A stretch of DNA of 64,000 nt from assembly GCA_963744005.1 (NCBI GenBank), contig CAVURU010000003.1, positions 1,240,001 through 1,304,000 of the forward strand, in the 5' to 3' direction. The notes under the pieces are model-generated. The model was not told where the DNA came from. It did no database searches and worked only from the letters and a program-made list of their open reading frames with translations. How positions within the stretch are numbered: position 1 is the first letter of the stretch; each line of letters starts with the position of its first letter. A program made the translations under genes and the position numbers. The stretch is from Palsa-504 sp963744005. Lineage in GTDB: Bacteria > Actinomycetota > Actinomycetes > Streptosporangiales > Streptosporangiaceae. Positions 1 through 9,115 of the stretch are shown here, piece by piece.

Positions 1-40
1 ATCTGCTCCTCCGCTGTCTGTTCGTCGGGCCGGTCGGGCC

Positions 41-745
41 CTAATGGCCCATGCCCAGGCCGCCGTCGACCGGGATGACGGCGCCGGTGATGTAGGCGGC
101 ATCGGGGCCGGCCAGGAAGGCCACGGTGGCGGCGACCTCGTCCGGCGAGGCGAACCGGGACAGCGGCACGGCGGCCAGGATGGCCGCCTTGCGCTCCTGC
201 GCCAGGCCGGCGGTCATGTCGCTGTCCACGAAGCCGGGAGCGATCACGTTGGACGTGATGTTGCGGGAGCCGAGCTCCCGGGCCAGCGACCGGGCCATCC
301 CGACCAGCCCGGCCTTGGACGCCGCGTAGTTGGCCTGCCCGGCGGACCCGTACAGGCCGACCACGGAGGAGATGAAGATCAGGCGGCCGCGGCGCATCTT
401 CATCATGCCCCGCACGGCCCGCTTGGCGGCCCGGTACGCGCCGGTCAGGTTGGTGTCCAGGACCATGGCGAAGTCGTCCTCGCTGAGTAGCGCGAGGAGC
501 TGGTCCCGGGTGATGCCGGCGTTGGCCACCAGGACCTCGACCGGCCCCTGGTCCTGCTCCACCGCGCCGAAGGCCGCGTCGACCGAGCCTGCCTCCCGGA
601 CGTCGCAGCGGACGACCTTGAGCCCGTCCACCGGCTCGCCGGAGCGCGAGGTGACGGTGACGCTGTCCCCGTCGGCGGCCAGCCGCCGGGCGATGGCCAG
701 CCCGATACCGCGGTTCCCGCCCGTCACCAGCACAGAGCGTCCCAT
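41..745 (-). CDS. fabG: 3-oxoacyl-ACP reductase FabG (SDR family)
   Basis: This is a 234-residue classical short-chain dehydrogenase. The N-terminal nucleotide-binding motif TGGNRGIG (about residues 8-15), the NAG motif near residue 80 and the YAASK catalytic motif near residue 145 are all visible, and the length fits FabG. In fatty-acid synthesis FabG reduces 3-oxoacyl-ACP to 3-hydroxyacyl-ACP with NADPH in the cytoplasm. I start at ATG 745 because a GAGGTG Shine-Dalgarno lies just upstream. The open frame continues further upstream to 898, but that extension is arginine/proline-rich and does not look coding. In actinomycetes an enoyl-ACP reductase often follows, which would lie off the left edge. 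A role in another acyl pathway cannot be excluded. Confidence 0.9.
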   Translation of the reverse strand: MGRSVLVTGGNRGIGLAIARRLAADGDSVTVTSRSGEPVDGLKVVRCDVREAGSVDAAFGAVEQDQGPVEVLVANAGITRDQLLALLSEDDFAMVLDTNLTGAYRAAKRAVRGMMKMRRGRLIFISSVVGLYGSAGQANYAASKAGLVGMARSLARELGSRNITSNVIAPGFVDSDMTAGLAQERKAAILAAVPLSRFASPDEVAATVAFLAGPDAAYITGAVIPVDGGLGMGH

Positions 746-879
746 GGTCACCTCTCTTCTCGGCTCACCGAGGGTACCGCAGCAGGCCGGGCCGCATCGT
801 GGCGCCGGCCCGGGCCCTGATGGCGCCGGGCGGGACGCGCGACACGGCTCAGAACGCAGGTTGAGTAGACTCACGCCGC

Positions 880-2389
<1,510 letters not shown>

Positions 2390-2393
<4 letters not shown>

Positions 2394-3799
2394 ATCCGCA
2401 GGAGGCTGTCGAGCGGGCGCTGGCGGCCAGCCGGTCCGACGACTGCGTGGTCATCGCCGAGGAGACTTCCAGCGCCAACCTGCGCTGGGCGGGCAACACC
2501 CTCACCACCAACGGGGTGTCCCGGTCGCGCCAGCTCACCGTCATCGCCATCGACCGGCGCCCGGACGGGGCCGCGGCCGGGATCATCTCCCGCGCCGGGG
2601 TGCGCCCCGACCAGGTCGAGGACGTAGTCCGGGAAGCGGAGCACGCCGCCGCCGAGGCGATGCCCGCCGAGGACGCTGCGCCGCTGGCCGGATCGCAGCC
2701 GGACGATGCGTTCGGGAGAAAAGACGACGGGCCGTCCTGGGACGATGCGCCGGGCCAGACCGAGATCGCCGTGCTGCGCGACTTCGCGGAGACCCTCGGC
2801 CAGACGCTGCGCGAGGCGGCGGCGGCGGGCCGCAAGCTGTACGGGTTCGCCGAGCACGACCTGGTCAGCACGTTCCTGGGGACCTCGGCCGGGCTGCGGC
2901 GGCGGCACGACCAGCCGGCCGGGCAGGTCGAGCTGAACGCGAAGTCCGCCGACCTGGCCCGCTCGGCCTGGACCGGCGCGGCCACCCGCGACTTCACCGA
3001 CGTGGATATCTCCGGCCTGGACGCCCAGCTCAGCACCCGCCTGGACTGGGCCAGGCGGTCGGTCCCGCTGCCCGCCGGGCGGTACGAGACGCTGCTGCCG
3101 CCGACCGCCGTGTCCGACATGATGGTCTACCTGTACTGGTCGGCCGGGGCCAAGGACGCCGCGGACGGGCGCACCGTGTTCAGCAAGCCCGGCGGCGGGA
3201 CCCGGGTCGGCGAGCAGCTGACCAGCCAGCCCGTCACGCTGTCCAGCGACCCGCGGGCGGCCGGGCTGCGCAGCGCCCCGTTCGTGGTCGCGCACGCGTC
3301 CGGGTCGGACTCCTCGGTCTTCGACAACGGCCTGCCGATGAGCCGGACGGCGTGGATCCAGGACGGCTCGCTGGCCGCCCTGCACTCCTCACGGCACTCG
3401 GCCGGGCTGGCCGGGCTGCCCTTCACCCCGGCCATCGACAACCTGACCCTGACCACGTCGGCCGCCGCGGCGCCGACGCTGGAGGAGATGATCGCCTCCA
3501 CCGGCCGGGCGCTGCTGCTGACCTGCCTGTGGTACATCCGCGAGGTCGACCCGCAGGTCCTGCTGCTGACCGGGCTGACCCGGGACGGGGTGTACCTGGT
3601 CGAGAACGGCGAGGTGGTCGGCGCGGTCAACAACTTCAGGTTCAACGAATCGCCGGTGGGCATGCTCGGGCGGCTGGCCGAGGTCGGCGCCACGGTGCCC
3701 ACGCTGCCGCGCGAATGGGGCGATTACTTCAACCGCGCGGCGATGCCCCCGGTCCGGGTCGAGGGCTTCAACATGTCCTCGGTGAGCCAGGCCAGCTAG
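2390..3799 (+). CDS. tldE: TldE/PmbA family protein
   Basis: This 469-residue protein is the partner of TldD. It matches the family in length and in its C-terminal blocks (SGTSDSSVFDNG-like region about residues 300-315, LVENGEVVGAVNNFRFNESP about 400-420). It lacks the HExxxH zinc motif found in the gene before it, which distinguishes TldE from TldD. The GTG start at 2390 overlaps the tldD stop as GTGA, so the pair forms a transcriptional and translational unit. The product is expected to be cytoplasmic and to form the heterodimeric protease shell with TldD. No frame break is seen. Confidence 0.9.
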
Positions 3800-3852
3800 C
3801 CAACACCGGGCCGGTGGTCGCCAGCACGCGGCGGCGGGCATACCTTGGGGTA

Positions 3853-4221
3853 GTGAGGTGGACCCGCAGCGGCCGGGACCGGCCGCAAGTGCACATGGTG
3901 ACGCAGGCGCGCCGGTCGCTGTCCGACGACATCAGCTTCCGGCAGCGGCGGTACCTGCTCCTGATGGGCATCCGGGCGGTCTGCTTCGTCATCGCGATCA
4001 TCATGTTCGCCAATCACCTGGGCTGGCTGGCGGCGCTCCCCGCCATCGCGGCTATCTTCATTCCCTATTTCGCCGTGGTGTTCGCCAACGGCGGCCGGGA
4101 GCCAAACAACACCCGCGGCTTCATGGAGTACCGGCCCAACGTGCCGGCCCGGCGCGACCCGGCGGCCCCGCCGACGGAAAACGGCCAGCGGCCCTCGCCG
4201 CCGCCCGGCAGCGCCAACTGA
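3853..4221 (+). CDS. DUF3099 family membrane protein
   Basis: This small protein (122 residues from GTG 3853, 108 from ATG 3895) matches DUF3099 in pattern: a short basic N-terminus with VTQARRSLSDD, an RQRRYLLLMGIR stretch, two adjacent membrane segments separated by NHLG, and a proline-rich cytoplasmic tail. Its function is not known. I prefer GTG 3853 because a GGGGT run lies upstream and homologues have some residues before the VTQAR block, but ATG 3895 is possible. It follows tldE by about 50 bases on the same strand and may share its transcript. Confidence 0.7.
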   Translation: MRWTRSGRDRPQVHMVTQARRSLSDDISFRQRRYLLLMGIRAVCFVIAIIMFANHLGWLAALPAIAAIFIPYFAVVFANGGREPNNTRGFMEYRPNVPARRDPAAPPTENGQRPSPPPGSAN

Positions 4222-4267
4222 TTCCCCCTGTTCAGCCACATCCGGCGATCTCGTCGGTGATTAGGTC

Positions 4268-4299
4268 TTGACACACTAGGGGGTGTTTCCGTGTAGCAT
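4268..4299 (+). promoter_or_regulatory. Promoter-like element before the hairpin RNA
   Basis: A perfect TTGACA -35 hexamer sits at 4268-4273. A -10-like TAGCAT lies at 4294-4299, a 20-base spacer that is longer than ideal; closer alternatives (TGTAGC at 18) are weaker. The element is positioned to start transcription just before the first of three C-loop hairpins. It is a sequence match only. Confidence 0.45.
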
Positions 4300-4300
4300 T

Positions 4301-4518
4301 CATATCGGTGCTCTGGTCCCCCGTCAGGGCGCCACTGCCGGCGTTCCGGGCCCCCGTCGGAACGCCGATGAACGCGACGCCGGGTGGTTTGCCCCCGTAG
4401 CCACCCGGCGTCGCCCTAACTTCACCGCCTTTCTGGCGGCTTCGCTAATGACTCGCAGTGCTTTCCCGGGAGGACGACTCCCCGGAGCTCCCCGACGGCA
4501 TTGCGTCGGGGGCCTTTG
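4301..4518 (+). ncRNA. Candidate 6C-like structured small RNA
   Basis: Three stem-loops follow one another: 4307-4315/4325-4333 (9 pairs, two of them G-U), 4339-4347/4359-4367 (9 pairs) and 4374-4387/4401-4414 (14 perfect pairs). Each loop contains the same heptamer CCCCCGT (4318-4324, 4351-4357, 4392-4398). A small CCGCC/GGCGG hairpin follows near 4425-4440. A final GC-rich hairpin, 4490-4497/4504-4511, could terminate the RNA. Actinobacterial 6C RNAs are known for hairpins with C-rich loops and act by pairing with G-rich ribosome-binding regions; in M. tuberculosis the example is B11. Assignment here is by structure, not by alignment. Three C-loops rather than two would be unusual. The ends are approximate. 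Confidence 0.55.
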
Positions 4519-4530
4519 GCCTGCAGGCCT

Positions 4531-4953
4531 TCATCTGTCCGTGAACTGGGCCTTTAGCCTGGCGGGCCGGGCCTTCTCTATTGTTCTGGTTGGGCTGGTC
4601 GGGTTGGGGTCGGCTGGGCTGTGGGCTGGGCGGGGCGGGGTGGAGGTCGGGACCGGGGGGCTGGCAGGGACAGGGCGGCCGGGGCGGTTGGTTAGCCAGG
4701 TTAAGGGCCTCTAGGCCGGGTTTCTGCTGTTTGCGGCGGCTCGGGCGGACGGTCCCCGGCCGGGTGATGGCGGGCGGCTAGCTCTGAGGTTCTTCAGGAT
4801 GCATAACGTAGGCGGAGGGTGGCAGACCGGTTTGGATTGGGCCTTTGGCTGGCTTTCCGGGAATGCCGGACTTGCTTTCCGCTTTTAGCGGGGAATGATC
4901 AGCGAGCGCCTACTCATGGGCGCCGCGCGCATTGCGGGCTAGTCTTCGCGGGA
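4531..4953. other. Gene-free stretch with G-rich tract and small hairpin
   Basis: No convincing gene is visible here. The open frames crossing it are G-driven and low in complexity. Between about 4580 and 4700 the plus strand is strongly G-rich, with a compact G-quadruplex motif at 4623-4640 (GGG, GGG, GGGG, GGGG separated by 1-2 bases). A short hairpin, CCGCT/AGCGG at 4879-4891, lies just downstream of the minus-strand permease gene and may contribute to its termination. Confidence 0.5.
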
Positions 4954-5871
4954 CTATTCGGTCTTACGGAACTCGGCTATGGCTATGGCGAGCATGGCGC
5001 CGCCCATCGCGGCGACCATGGCCAGAGATAGTCCCAGTGGGACGACCCAGCCAAACCATGTGACGCCGGGGCTCAGGGCCCGCAGCGCGGCGGGAGCGAT
5101 CGACAGGTGGCTGAACACCGCCTGCCGCATCGGGTCCACGATGTAGGTCAGCGGATCAATGCGGGTGAGAACGGTCAGCCAGCCGGGCAGCCCGTTGAGC
5201 GGGTACAGCGCGCCGGACAGGAAGAACAGCGGCAGCACGAACATCTGGGTCAGGGCCATGAAGGCCTGGATCTGCTTGACCCGGGCCGCCATCATGACGC
5301 CGAACGCGGTCAGCGTGAACGACAGCAGCAGCAGTTCCCCGATCAGGGTCAGCAGCAGGACCGGGTCGTAGGGCACGTGCGCGACGCCCGCCAGGGCCAG
5401 GAAGATGATGCCCTGGACGGTGGCCACGGTGGCGCCGCCCAGGCACTTGCCGACCACGATCGCCCACCGCCGGACCGGCGCGACCAGCATCTCGCGGAGG
5501 AACCCGAACTCCCGGTCCCAGACGATCGACGCGGCCGAGAAGATCGCGGTGAACAGCACCGACATGGCCAGCACGCCCGGGTAGATGAACGTCTTGAAGT
5601 CGACGCCGGACGGCAGCCCCCGCCCGGCCAGCGTGGACAGCCCGGTGCCGAGCACGAACAGGAACAGGACCGGCTGGACCAGGGACGTGACGGCCCGCAG
5701 CCGGTCGGTGCGGAACCTGATCAGCTCACGGCGCCAGACGATGCTGACCGCGCGCAGGTCGTGCCGGAGGCTGCGCTCGGGCACGGCGACCCGGATGGCC
5801 TCGGTCAGGGCCTGATCCCCGGCCGGGGTGCCTGCCGCCGCCGCCTGCGCCTGAACGTCTCTGGTGGCCAC
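4954..5871 (-). CDS. ABC-2 type permease, DrrB-like
   Basis: This 305-residue membrane protein has about six hydrophobic segments and the ABC-2 permease layout of the DrrB family, including the amphipathic loop around FLREMLVAPVRRW between the second and third segments. It should form the membrane channel for the ATPase encoded immediately upstream. The GTG start at 5871 follows a GAGGTAG ribosome site and lies two bases past the ATPase stop. The apparent single 632-codon frame joining the two genes is an artefact of a frame break in the ATPase gene. The substrate is unknown; drugs or lipids are typical for this family. Confidence 0.85.
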   Translation of the reverse strand: MATRDVQAQAAAAGTPAGDQALTEAIRVAVPERSLRHDLRAVSIVWRRELIRFRTDRLRAVTSLVQPVLFLFVLGTGLSTLAGRGLPSGVDFKTFIYPGVLAMSVLFTAIFSAASIVWDREFGFLREMLVAPVRRWAIVVGKCLGGATVATVQGIIFLALAGVAHVPYDPVLLLTLIGELLLLSFTLTAFGVMMAARVKQIQAFMALTQMFVLPLFFLSGALYPLNGLPGWLTVLTRIDPLTYIVDPMRQAVFSHLSIAPAALRALSPGVTWFGWVVPLGLSLAMVAAMGGAMLAIAIAEFRKTE

Positions 5872-5873
5872 TG

Positions 5874-6852
5874 CTACCTCCTGCCGAACCGGGTCGCGAG
5901 CAGGCGGTTCCGGTCGCCGACCGAAGCCTCCGAGTCGCGGATCGTCCGGCCCGTGTAGGACATGAACACGTCGTCCAGGGAGGGCCGGGCCACGCTCACC
6001 GAGCGGATGGCGACGGGCAGCCGGGCGAACAGCTGGGGCACGAAGTGCTCGCCGGACTCCACCGAGAACGTCGACCCGGTTCTCGTGCAGGCCCGCCTCC
6101 AGGCCGAACAGCTCGGCCAGCGCGCGGATGGCCGCCTGGTCATCGGCCGTGCTGATCTGGACCCGGTCCTTGCCGATGGACGCCTTCAGCGCCTCCGGGG
6201 TGTCGATGGCCACGATCAGGCCCTGATCGATGATCGCGATCCGGTCGCAGTTCTCCGCCTCGTCCATGTAGTGGGTGGTGAGGAAGATGGTGATGTCCTC
6301 GCGCTGCTTGAGCTCGGTGATGTAGGCCCAGATGGACACCCTGGTCTGCGGGTCCAGGCCCACGGTGGGCTCGTCCAGGAACAGCACGTGCGGCGCGTGC
6401 AGCAGGCCGCGGGCGATCTCCAGCCGCCGTTTCATGCCGCCGGAGTAGGTGGCGACGACGCTCCCCCGGCGGTCCCACAGCCCGACCATCTCCAGCACCT
6501 GGCGCAGCCGCGGCGCGAAGGCGGCCTTCGGCACGCCGTACAGGTCGGCGTGAAAGCGCAGGTTCTGCTCGCCGGTCAGGTAGTTGTCCAGGGTGGTGTC
6601 CTGGAAGACCAGGCCGATGTTGCGGCGCACGGTGTCCCGCTCCCTGACCACGTCGTGTCCCGCGACCCTGGCGGTTCCCGAGGTGGGGTCCGCCAGGGTG
6701 CACAGGATCTTGATCGTGGTGGACTTGCCGGCGCCGTTCGGGCCGAGGAAGCCGAAGGTCTCCCCGGCCGCGACCTCGAAATCGATGCCGCGGACGGCCT
6801 CGATGTCGCCGTACTTCTTGGTCAGCGAGCTGACCGAGACCGCCGGAGTCAC
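5874..6852 (-). CDS. ABC transporter ATPase, DrrA-like (one frame break)
   Basis: This is the nucleotide-binding subunit of a DrrA-type exporter. Walker A GPNGAGKST (about residue 40), the signature YSGGMKRR (about 140), Walker B VLFLDEPTVGLD (about 160) and the switch histidine in TTHYMDEAE are all present. The C-terminal DrrA-type tail (RPSLDDVFMSYTGR) continues in another frame from about 6072 down to the TAG at 5874, so a small indel is needed near 6068-6080. The GTG start at 6852 overlaps the PadR gene stop as GTGA, implying co-translation with the regulator. The substrate is unknown. Confidence 0.85.
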
Positions 6853-7508
6853 GCCTGCGCGTCCCCCTCCGCTTCGGAGTCGTCTGCGGCGAGGATACGG
6901 TACAGCGCCTTGCGGGTGTCGGCCAGGATCTTGCTGGCCTGCTGGACCTGGGCCGGCGTGCCGGCCTGGGCGACCTGGACGGTGGCCATGGCCACCTGGC
7001 GGGCCAGGTTGTGCATCTGGACCGAGGCGTCGTCCACGCTGCCGGTCACGGCGTCCCAGGACGCCCGCAGCTCCTCGGCGTGGGCCTGGACGTAGGTCCG
7101 GCCCTCGTCGGTCAGCGTGAAGTTCCGCCGCCGGTCAGCGCCCGCCTCGGCCTGGATCAGGCCCTCGTCCTCCAGCTGCTGCAGGGCCGGGTAGACCGAC
7201 CCGGCGCTCGGCCGCCACACGCCCTGCGTGCGCTCGCCGATCTCCTGGATGAGCTGGTAGCCGTTCCAGGACTGGCCTTCGGCCAGCAGGTCGAGGATGG
7301 CCGCGCGGACGTCACCGCGCCGGACGCGCGGGCCGCGGCCGCCAGGGCCACGGAACCTCGGCGGCCCGAACGGGCCGCCGCGCATCTCGAAGCCGAACGG
7401 GCCAGGACCGCCCGGCCCCCACGGACCCGGACCGCCGCGCGCGCGGGCCCGGCCGCGGATGTGCCCTCGCAGGGCTTCACGGGGATCTCCCCAGTGTTCG
7501 TCATGCAT
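6849..7508 (-). CDS. PadR family transcriptional regulator
   Basis: This 219-residue protein carries a PadR winged helix at about residues 65-140 (RAAILDLLAEG, YQLIQEI, GSVYPALQQLEDEGLI, LTDEGR) and a C-terminal helical dimerisation region. A long glycine/proline/arginine-rich N-terminus precedes the domain, a common feature of actinobacterial PadR proteins next to ABC genes. The ATG at 7508 has an ideal AAGGAG site seven bases upstream, so I prefer it to the TTG at 7523. It probably represses its own operon with the downstream exporter until a ligand, perhaps the exported compound, binds. Confidence 0.88.
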   Translation of the reverse strand: MHDEHWGDPREALRGHIRGRARARGGPGPWGPGGPGPFGFEMRGGPFGPPRFRGPGGRGPRVRRGDVRAAILDLLAEGQSWNGYQLIQEIGERTQGVWRPSAGSVYPALQQLEDEGLIQAEAGADRRRNFTLTDEGRTYVQAHAEELRASWDAVTGSVDDASVQMHNLARQVAMATVQVAQAGTPAQVQQASKILADTRKALYRILAADDSEAEGDAQA

Positions 7509-7552
7509 GTGATGCTCCTTCAATGCTCTCTAGATCGCTTCTCGATCCTTGT

Positions 7553-7573
7553 CGTTAGGTTAACGATATATCG
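7553..7573 (-). promoter_or_regulatory. Candidate PadR operator
   Basis: Two adjacent palindromes, CGTTA-GGT-TAACG (7553-7565) and CGATATATCG (7564-7573), sit about 45-65 bases upstream of the padR start in an AT-rich patch. The second overlaps the region where a -10 element would fall. Their position fits autoregulation; binding is inferred. Confidence 0.45.
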
Positions 7574-7729
7574 ATGACGATCGGAGCGCAATCTTTATTC
7601 CGGGCGGCGGTCACGGCCGCGCCATACGAAGGCAGCCGGAAACAACCGGGCGCGGCCCTGCGCGCGCGGGAGCTCGCGTCGGCTCCGGGCTAGCGGCCCG
7701 GCCTGCGGACGCTGGGTCCGGGGCGGGGG

Positions 7730-9100
7730 CTAGGCGTGAGCGGCGGCGGCCGCGGCGATCAGCTGGGCGACCGGGGGCTTGCGGATGTCGGAGTGGGCCC
7801 CGGAGAACGGCTCGCCGGCCGTGTTGTTGATGACGCTGACGGCATCGATCCGGTAGAAGGCGCCCGGCGCCAGGCCGTAGCTCGTGCCGCCCTGGGCGGG
7901 CATGCTCACGTCGTGCGCAGGGGTGACGGCCTGGAAGCCGTCCGAGCCCATGCCGCCCCAGCGGTCCGCGACCGTCGCCTCGGCGTCCTGCTGGGCCAGG
8001 AACGACGCCTTGGGGTACCAGACGCCGACGGCCCAGTCCAGCGAGGTGTGCGTGGCCACCAGGGGCCCGTGCACCCGGTCGGCGACGGTGTTCAGCGCGC
8101 CGGGATCGCCGAACGGGTTGGCCTCGGCGTGGGCGAACGACCAGTGCGAGAACGCGCCCTGCAGGAGGGTCAGCGAGCTGACCGGGCTCTGCGCCGGGGT
8201 ACCCACGCCGGCCAGGGCGAAGGACACCAGCCGGGCGCCGAAGCTGTGCCCGACCAGGTGGACCCGCAGGCCGGGCGACTGGGCGTGCAGCGCGGTGAGC
8301 AGCGGGCCCAGGCCGGCCCGGCCGACGGTCCCGGCCCGCGCCTTCATGGTGTTGTAGGAGAAGACCCGCAGCACGTCCTTGGCCCCGTTGACGGCCTTGT
8401 TGAACCAGTCGCCGAGGCCCTGCTCCGCGCCGCCGGCCGGCGCCGAGCCGAACGTGTCCGCGGTGGCCTGGTAGTCGGCCGCGGGATCGTCGGTGAACAG
8501 CAGCGCGGTCTCGCCGGAGTCCTCGAATTCCCCGTCGGCGGGCGGCGGCGGGGTCAGCGACCTGATCAGCTGGCTGATCTGCTGCAGCCGCTGCTGCTTG
8601 GCCGCCTCGGGCTCGGCGGCGGCGGCCGGGGTCAGGCCCTGGTCGATCAGGGCGCCGATCTGGGTGATGGTGTCCTGCTGGCCCGGGTCGGCGAACCCGG
8701 GCCGGAGCGAGGCGGCGATGTCGGCCCCCGATACCTCGGCCGATCCGGCGCTCAGGTTGACCAGGGCGCCGCTGTCCGCCTGCTGCGCTCCGGCCGTCCC
8801 GGGCGGGGTGGCCTGGGTGGGCGGGAACCACAGCGACGGCCAGTAGATCCCGGCGAAGCCGATGGCGGCCAGGTCACCCAGGCCCTGGGCCGCGGTGGCG
8901 ATAAGCGGGAACATGTGGTTGTACAGGTCGAGCGCGCTGTCTTGCGCGGTGCCCCACCCGTGGCTGAAGACGAACAGGTCGGTGAGGCCTCCCGCCGCGG
9001 CCTCGTTCAGGAATTCGCTGGCCGCGGGCGAGGTCAGCGCTCCGTTCTCGTCGAACTGCAGGTCCCATACCGGCTCGCCGGTCCCGGGCAGTTGCCGCAT
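7730..9100 (-). CDS. Alpha/beta hydrolase, large cytosolic form
   Basis: This 456-residue protein has an alpha/beta-hydrolase core: FVFSHGWG near residue 44 (oxyanion region) and the nucleophile elbow GHSFG at 284-288 with Ser286. A long insert, about residues 95-240, separates these blocks. It is low in complexity and rich in alanine, glutamine and acidic residues. No signal peptide is visible. The ATG at 9100 follows an AGAGGA site and lies 15 bases after the stop of the subtilase gene, so the two genes are almost certainly co-transcribed. Substrate and role are unknown, and the pairing with a peptidase is the best clue. Confidence 0.75.
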   Translation of the reverse strand: MRQLPGTGEPVWDLQFDENGALTSPAASEFLNEAAAGGLTDLFVFSHGWGTAQDSALDLYNHMFPLIATAAQGLGDLAAIGFAGIYWPSLWFPPTQATPPGTAGAQQADSGALVNLSAGSAEVSGADIAASLRPGFADPGQQDTITQIGALIDQGLTPAAAAEPEAAKQQRLQQISQLIRSLTPPPPADGEFEDSGETALLFTDDPAADYQATADTFGSAPAGGAEQGLGDWFNKAVNGAKDVLRVFSYNTMKARAGTVGRAGLGPLLTALHAQSPGLRVHLVGHSFGARLVSFALAGVGTPAQSPVSSLTLLQGAFSHWSFAHAEANPFGDPGALNTVADRVHGPLVATHTSLDWAVGVWYPKASFLAQQDAEATVADRWGGMGSDGFQAVTPAHDVSMPAQGGTSYGLAPGAFYRIDAVSVINNTAGEPFSGAHSDIRKPPVAQLIAAAAAAHA

Positions 9101-9115
9101 GGCGGTGTTCCTCTC

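Noticed and set aside
4283..4714. A 143-codon frame as a coding gene
   Set aside because: It has no ribosome site, spans the hairpins and G-rich tract, and lacks protein-like composition.
4954..6852. An apparent fused ABC ATPase-permease of 632 residues
   Set aside because: The ATPase C-terminus and stop are found in another frame, and the permease has its own start and ribosome site at 5871.
7611..8831. A 406-codon minus-strand frame
   Set aside because: It is an out-of-frame shadow of the hydrolase gene and is rich in R, G and P.
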